From Anaeromyxobacter_A sp035636195 (GTDB lineage Bacteria; Myxococcota; Myxococcia; Myxococcales; Anaeromyxobacteraceae): a DNA stretch of 14,447 bases. The position numbers and the translations under genes were made by a program. Below are positions 6,590-14,447 of the stretch, piece by piece. The stretch lies in the NCBI GenBank assembly GCA_035636195.1, contig DASPZP010000439.1, forward strand, positions 1-14,447, written 5' to 3'. Numbering within the stretch: the stretch's first letter is position 1; each line of letters opens with the position of its first letter. The notes under the pieces are model-generated. The model was not told the DNA's origin, ran no database searches, and saw only the letters and a list, made by a program, of their open reading frames with translations.

Positions 6590-7924
6590 ATGGCCGCCGC
6601 GGTGCTCCTCGTCGACGACGAGCGCTTCGCGCGCACGGTCTACTCCGACTACCTGCGGGTGGCGGGGTACGAGGTGCAGGTGGCGGACTCGGCGGACGGC
6701 GCGCTCGAGGCCCTGCGGCACCGGCGCTTCGACCTCCTCATCACCGACATCATCCTGCCGGGCGCCGACGGCCTCGAGCTCCTCGGCGAGGCGAAGCGGC
6801 TCGACCCCAACATCGAGGCCATCGTCATCACCGCGCTCGATCGCGTGGACCCGGCCGTGCGGGCGATGAAGTCGGGGGCGAGCGATTACCTCGTGAAGCC
6901 GGTCACGCCGGAGGCCCTCCAGATCTCCGTCCAGCGCTGCCTCTCGGCCCGGGCGCTCCTCGCCGAGAACAAGGTCCTCCGCTCACACCTCCGGCTGTTC
7001 GAGACCTGCCAGCGCATCACCGCCTCGCTCGACCACGACCGCGCGGTCGCGCTGGCGCTGGGCGCGCTGGTGGGAGAGCTCTCCGGCCGCGGGGGCGTCT
7101 TCCTCGAGCGCGACGGGCAAGGGCGGCCGACCCCGGCCGGCGCGAACGGTCTCGACGCGGTCGAGGCGGCCGCGCTCGCCACCGCGGCGGCCGCGCAGTT
7201 CGAGACGCTCGGCGGTGACGTCCTCCCTCTCCCCTGGTCCGGCGGGTCGGCGGTGCTCATCCCGGTGGCGGACGACGAGGCGATGCTCGGGGCGGTGTGC
7301 GTCGCGGGGATCACACCCGACGCGCAGCACCTCCGCACCGCAGACTTCGTGTGCAGCCACCTCGCGCTGGCGCTCCGCACGCTGGGCCACCTGAAGCAGG
7401 TGGAGCACCTCGCCTACCTCGACGACCTCACTCACCTCTACAACACGCGCTTCCTCGACCTCGTCCTCGACCGGGAGCTCGCGGCCAACCACGCGTTCTC
7501 CGTGCTGTTCATGGACCTCGACCGCTTCAAGTCGGTGAACGATCAGTACGGCCACCGCATCGGCTCACAGCTCCTCGTCGAAGTGGGACGGGTGCTCAAG
7601 TCCACCGTCCGCGATGAGGACGTGGTGGTCCGCTACGGCGGTGACGAGTACGTGGCCATCCTGCTCGGGGTCGACTCCGGCGGGGCGCTCAAGGTCGCCG
7701 AGCGCATCCGGCGATCGATCGAGGATCACGTCTTCCTCTCCCGCGAGGGCGCCCGGGTGCGGGTGACGGCGTCGATCGGGCTCGCCAGCTACCCCGAGCA
7801 CACGAGCAGCAAGCCCGAGGTGCTCGACCTCGCCGATCGCGCCATGTACCGCGGCAAGCGCTCGACCCGGAATGTCGTCTACATCGCCTCGAAGGACCTG
7901 CCGCCGGCACCGGTGCGGGAATGA
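6590..7924 (+). CDS. REC-GAF-like-GGDEF response regulator (putative diguanylate cyclase)
   Basis: 444 residues predicted to make cyclic di-GMP from two GTP under control of phosphorylation. The receiver domain (about 4-120) has D9/D10, phospho-acceptor D53, T81 and K103. A middle segment (about 145-265) looks like a weak GAF-type domain, joined by helical linkers. The GGDEF domain (about 272-432) carries YLDDLTHLYNTR, FMDLDRFKSVNDQYGH and the active-site GGDEY at 350-354. The inhibitory site RxxD is intact as R341-D344, at the standard distance, so product inhibition is likely. All residues expected for activity appear present. The start at 6590 is 22 bp from the divergent CheW-like gene; an in-frame stop at 6575-6577 prevents a much longer N terminus. 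There is no membrane segment, so it should be cytosolic. Which kinase phosphorylates it is not shown here. Confidence 0.92.
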   Translation: MAAAVLLVDDERFARTVYSDYLRVAGYEVQVADSADGALEALRHRRFDLLITDIILPGADGLELLGEAKRLDPNIEAIVITALDRVDPAVRAMKSGASDYLVKPVTPEALQISVQRCLSARALLAENKVLRSHLRLFETCQRITASLDHDRAVALALGALVGELSGRGGVFLERDGQGRPTPAGANGLDAVEAAALATAAAAQFETLGGDVLPLPWSGGSAVLIPVADDEAMLGAVCVAGITPDAQHLRTADFVCSHLALALRTLGHLKQVEHLAYLDDLTHLYNTRFLDLVLDRELAANHAFSVLFMDLDRFKSVNDQYGHRIGSQLLVEVGRVLKSTVRDEDVVVRYGGDEYVAILLGVDSGGALKVAERIRRSIEDHVFLSREGARVRVTASIGLASYPEHTSSKPEVLDLADRAMYRGKRSTRNVVYIASKDLPPAPVRE

Positions 7925-7981
7925 GGCCGCCGCGGGCATGAGGCGGAGGGGGCCCCACGCAGCAGGGGCGGCGAAGTCCGT

Positions 7982-8020
7982 AAAAAAAACGGGGCCCCAG
8001 GATTCACCCTGGGGCCCCGT
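7982..8020 (-). terminator. Strong Rho-independent terminator of groEL
   Basis: A perfect 13-bp stem, ACGGGGCCCCAGG/CCTGGGGCCCCGT (7989-8001 and 8008-8020), with a 6-nt loop. On the minus strand it is followed directly by a run of eight T (the A-run at 7982-7989). This is a textbook intrinsic terminator for transcription leaving groEL, about 150 bp past its stop. On the plus strand no T-run follows the stem, so it would stop the convergent GGDEF transcript less well. Confidence 0.9.
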
Positions 8021-8144
8021 CGGCGACGACATCCGGGTTCCGCCCGCTGCTGGCGCGTAGTGGCGGTTGCCCTCGCCGCAGGACGAGCCGACCTCGCGAT
8101 CGACTTGTCCTAGATCAGGATGTCGCACCCGATATCGGAAGTCA

Positions 8145-8161
8145 ATGACGCCGGGCGTCAT
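8145..8161 (-). repeat. Short hairpin just after the groEL stop
   Basis: Inverted repeat ATGACGC/GCGTCAT with a 3-nt centre, 12 bp downstream of the groEL stop codon on the minus strand. No T-run follows. It may protect the 3' end of the groEL message upstream of the main terminator, or be incidental. Confidence 0.35.
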
Positions 8162-8173
8162 GCCCTCTATTTC

Positions 8174-9814
<1,641 letters not shown>

Positions 9815-9820
9815 TCGCTG

Positions 9821-9827
9821 CTCCTTT
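9821..9827 (-). promoter_or_regulatory. groEL ribosome-binding site
   Basis: AAAGGAG on the minus strand with 6 nt to the ATG at 9814. It fixes the groEL start and is among the strongest Shine-Dalgarno sites in the window. Confidence 0.85.
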
Positions 9828-9873
9828 CGGGTGAAAACCTACAGAGTTACAGAGAGTTGCCTTCCCGAGCGCG

Positions 9874-9900
9874 CTGGCAGTCGGCCTGGGCGGGCGCTAA
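9874..9900 (-). promoter_or_regulatory. Degenerate CIRCE-like operator (putative HrcA site)
   Basis: On the minus strand TTAGCGCCC, exactly 9 bp, then GACTGCCAG. The known CIRCE element is TTAGCACTC-N9-GAGTGCTAA, so the halves match 7 of 9 and 6 of 9 with the exact spacing. It overlaps the end of the -10 and the predicted start point, where HrcA-type repression would act. The arms are poorly complementary to each other, so it would be a weak or diverged site. Confidence 0.45.
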
Positions 9901-9926
9901 CATAACCGCCGATCGGGAGCGGTCAA
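9899..9926 (-). promoter_or_regulatory. groEL promoter, sigma70-like
   Basis: On the minus strand TTGACC (-35, 9921-9926), a 16-bp spacer and TATGTT (-10, 9899-9904). The start point would be near 9892, giving a leader of about 78 nt before groEL. The -35 sits only 3 bp upstream of the divergent peptidase ATG. The overlapping plus-strand hexamer TAACAT (9898-9903) could serve as -10 for that gene, making this a shared bidirectional box. Confidence 0.6.
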
Positions 9927-9929
9927 GCG

Positions 9930-10661
9930 ATGGCTTCGACGGTTGCGGATCTGGAGCAGGCGGTGGACCTCGCCGAGGAGCGCCTCGAAGCGGGAGACGC
10001 CGAGGGTGCGCTCGAGGCTGCGCGCGCCGCGTCGCGCCGCGCCGGGCCCGATGCCCCGGAGGAGCTCATCACCGACCTCTCGCTCCTCCAGGGGCTGGCG
10101 CTCGTGGACCTGTGCCGCTTCGACGAGGCGCGGCCGCTGCTGGAGGCGGTCGCCCAGGACTACGAGGACGCCTGGGCGGAGGACGCCCTCGGCGTCGTGG
10201 CGCGGCGGCGCGGCGATCGGCGCGAGGCGGAGCGCCGCTTCGCGCGCGCCCGGAAGCTCGCGCCCGACGACTTCCCGCGCCCGGTGGTGCTGTCGGCCAA
10301 GGAGTTCGACGCGGCGGTGGAGGACGCGCTCGCGGAGCTGCCCGCGCCGGTGCGGCGCTACCTCGAGAACGTCGCCATCGCCGTGGAGGACGTCCCTGCC
10401 GACGACGACCTGCTCGGTTCCGACCCGCCCCACCCGCCGTCCATCCTCGGGATCTTCCGCGGATCGCCGCTCGGCGAGAAGGCATCGATGGATCCCTGGA
10501 GCCACTTCCCGTCGAGCATCGTCCTCTATCAGGAGAACCTGCAGCGCTTCGCCCGCACGCGCGAGGAGCTCGTCGAGGAGATCGCGATCACGCTCCAGCA
10601 CGAGGTGGGTCACTTCCTCGGGCTGGACGAGGAGGCGCTGGAGAAGCTCGGGCTGGATTGA
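9930..10661 (+). CDS. TPR-containing zincin-like metallopeptidase
   Basis: 243 residues. The N-terminal ~113 residues are helical repeats of TPR character (LEAGDAEGALEAARAA, LALVDLCRFDEARPLLEAV, ARRRGDRREAERRFARARKLAP). The C-terminal half (about 120-240) resembles the small zincin-like metallopeptidase family with a late active site: HEVGHFLGLDEE, giving zinc ligands H224 and H228 and catalytic E225, with D233 as likely third ligand. There is no signal peptide or membrane segment, so it is probably cytosolic. Its substrate is unknown, and proteolysis is a prediction from the HExxH motif. GGGAG lies 10 nt before the ATG. It is divergent from groEL, 115 bp between starts, and lies 55 bp upstream of the clpA-like gene on the same strand, so cotranscription with that unfoldase is likely and suggests protein quality control. 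Confidence 0.85.
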   Translation: MASTVADLEQAVDLAEERLEAGDAEGALEAARAASRRAGPDAPEELITDLSLLQGLALVDLCRFDEARPLLEAVAQDYEDAWAEDALGVVARRRGDRREAERRFARARKLAPDDFPRPVVLSAKEFDAAVEDALAELPAPVRRYLENVAIAVEDVPADDDLLGSDPPHPPSILGIFRGSPLGEKASMDPWSHFPSSIVLYQENLQRFARTREELVEEIAITLQHEVGHFLGLDEEALEKLGLD

Positions 10662-10690
10662 TGGATCCTGCTGAAAAATGGACGGATCCA
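10662..10690 (+). repeat. Inverted repeat between peptidase and clpA genes
   Basis: TGGATCC (10662-10668) and GGATCCA (10684-10690) flank a 15-nt AT-rich spacer containing AAAAA. It begins within the peptidase stop region and could be a weak hairpin, a regulator site or chance. It overlaps the alternative upstream clpA start at 10678. Confidence 0.3.
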
Positions 10691-10716
10691 GCGCGATATC
10701 GGATGCTCGGTCGCGC

Positions 10717-13120
<2,404 letters not shown>

Positions 13121-13137
<17 letters not shown>

Positions 13138-14447
13138 GGCCCGGCTCGAGCAGCGCGATGCGCCGCCAGGCGCCGCTCCGGAAGCGGAGCCAGAGCGCAC
13201 CGGCGAGGAGCCCGAGGTAGAGCACCATCCAGCCCACCGCCACCTGCTCGGCGTGCCCTCCGGCGACCGGGACGGTGAACCAGCTGCCGGGCGCGAAGAC
13301 GGCCCACGCGATGACCACCCGCGCCCAGAGCGCCCAGGCGGTGTCGCCGGCGGCCCGGAGCGCCTCCGACAGCGTCGCGGCCGCCGCGTCGAAGAGCGCC
13401 CAGGCCGCCGAGAGCCGGAGCATGGGGATGGCCACCGCGAGGAGCGGCGCTGACGTGCCGGGATCGCGGGCGAAGGGCGCGAGCAGGAGGCCCGGGGCGG
13501 CGAGGTAGAGGATTCCGGCCAGCGACTGCCACCCGCCCGCCGCGAGGAAGGTCACCCGCACCATGCGCGGCACCTCGTCCTTCCGGCCCCCGCCGATCGA
13601 CTGCCCGACCAGGATGGCTCCCGCGCTGGCGAGCGCGAAGGACGGCATGAAGGCCACCGACGAGAGCTGGATGACGCTCATGAAGGCCGCGACCGCGCTC
13701 GTGCCCAGCCCCGCCACGACCACGTTGGTGAAGAACAGGAAAGCCAGGAACTCCAGGAACCAGTTCAGCCCGGAGGGGAGCCCGACGCGGAGGAGCCTCC
13801 CCAGCTCGCGCGTCCGCAGCCGGCCCATGGCGGCGCCGAGCCCGCCGCGTGTGAAGACGACGAGCAAACCGAGGAAGGCGAGGCTGGTCGAGAGGGCGCT
13901 CGCCAGCGCCGCTCCGCGCACGCCGAGCGCCGGCAGGCCCAGGTGGCCGTCGATGAGGAGCCAGTTCCCGAGCACGTTGAGCAGCATGGCCGCCACCTGC
14001 GCCAGCATGGGGAGCCGCGTGTTGCCGAGCCCGCCGTAGTAGCTGCCGAGCGCCTCGAGCCCCACCACCGCTCCGCCCGACCAGAGCCGCAAGGACAGGT
14101 AATCGGCGAGGAGCGCCTGGACGTCGGGCGCGTAGGAGAGCCGGCCGAGGAGCGCCGGTACGAGCCCGAGCGAGGCCACCGCGAGCACCTGCGTCGCCGC
14201 CGCCACGGCGAGCCCGTACCAGCCGTGTCGCCGCGCGCCGGCGACGTCCCCCGCCCCGAACGACTGGGAGGAGAAGGTCGCCACCGCGAACACCGTCCCC
14301 ATGGGCAGGATGAAGAGCGCCATGGCGTTCATCGCGCCAGCGGTGGTCGCCGCCAGCGCGGAGGCGCCGAGGTGCGACACCATCACCGCGTCGGAGATGC
14401 CGACCACCACCTGCGCCGAGCGCGAGATGACGATGGGCCAGGCGAGT
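13121..14447 (-). CDS. MATE-family multidrug/sodium efflux transporter, 5' end outside window
   Basis: Inner-membrane exporter of the multidrug and toxin extrusion family, which expels cationic compounds in exchange for Na+ or H+. 441 residues are visible and the frame is still open at the right edge, beginning LAWPIVISRSAQVVVGISD. This looks like the family's first transmembrane helix (usually ALPI...), so only a short N-terminal piece is missing; internal GTG codons near 14410 are unlikely starts. About 11-12 hydrophobic helices can be seen in two halves (for example MLLNVLGNWLLIDGHLGLPALGVRGAA in parts, and FLEFLAFLFFTNVVVAGLG). The middle repeat carries GLPSGLNWFLEF and the GNTRLPM loop. 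Its last 17 bp overlap the 3' end of the convergent clpA-like gene. Substrate cannot be judged. Confidence 0.9.

Noticed and set aside
6590..7924. Degenerate, enzymatically dead GGDEF
   Set aside because: GGDEY keeps the catalytic acidic residues, and the upstream FMDLDRFKSVND and RxxD sites are present, so activity is expected.
7565..8161. 198-codon minus-strand frame after groEL
   Set aside because: It reads through the groEL terminator and into the GGDEF gene antisense; no family features.
10678..10716. Longer clpA-like start at 10678
   Set aside because: The 12 codons after that ATG include several ending in A or T, unlike the gene body, and the ATG sits in an AT-rich inverted-repeat spacer. 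Not fully excluded.

Overview
The window is very GC-rich, with coding third positions almost always G or C. Gene content suggests a soil deltaproteobacterium of the Myxococcota, most like Anaeromyxobacter; that is inference from composition and gene style, not a database match. It looks chromosomal and mostly core. I see no insertion sequence, integrase, CRISPR array, tRNA or rRNA.

Layout. 1-407 has no convincing gene. A minus-strand run reads right to left as a tandem-CheW protein (6567-5767), a receiver-domain regulator with a long Pro/Ala-rich linker (5715-4477), valyl-tRNA synthetase (4402-1250) and nadC (1244-408). The nadC ribosome-binding site is written in the last codons of valS. A REC-GAF-like-GGDEF diguanylate cyclase (6590-7924) starts 22 bp from the CheW start and points the other way. 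A strong minus-strand terminator (about 7982-8020) lies downstream of a solitary groEL (9814-8174, no groES), which has a recognisable promoter and a degenerate CIRCE-like operator. Divergent from groEL are a TPR plus HExxH zincin-like metallopeptidase (9930-10661) and a ClpA-type AAA+ unfoldase (10717-13137). The unfoldase gene overlaps tail-to-tail with a MATE-family transporter gene on the minus strand that runs off the right edge.

The genes form three themes: c-di-GMP/chemosensory-type signalling (CheW-like, two receiver proteins, GGDEF), housekeeping (ValRS, NadC) apparently cotranscribed with a signalling gene, and proteostasis (GroEL, metallopeptidase, ClpA) around a shared divergent control region.

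The least ordinary signals are: (1) a histone-H1-like Lys/Ala tail on ValRS, with a well-placed internal Shine-Dalgarno and ATG that could also release it as a separate 149-residue protein; (2) a perfect 12-bp palindrome of REP type translated inside the ClpA linker; (3) a 22-bp divergent start region built around a near-symmetric TATA-like box, compatible with two leaderless mRNAs; and (4) the CIRCE-like groEL operator. I do not see a clearly new multi-gene system.
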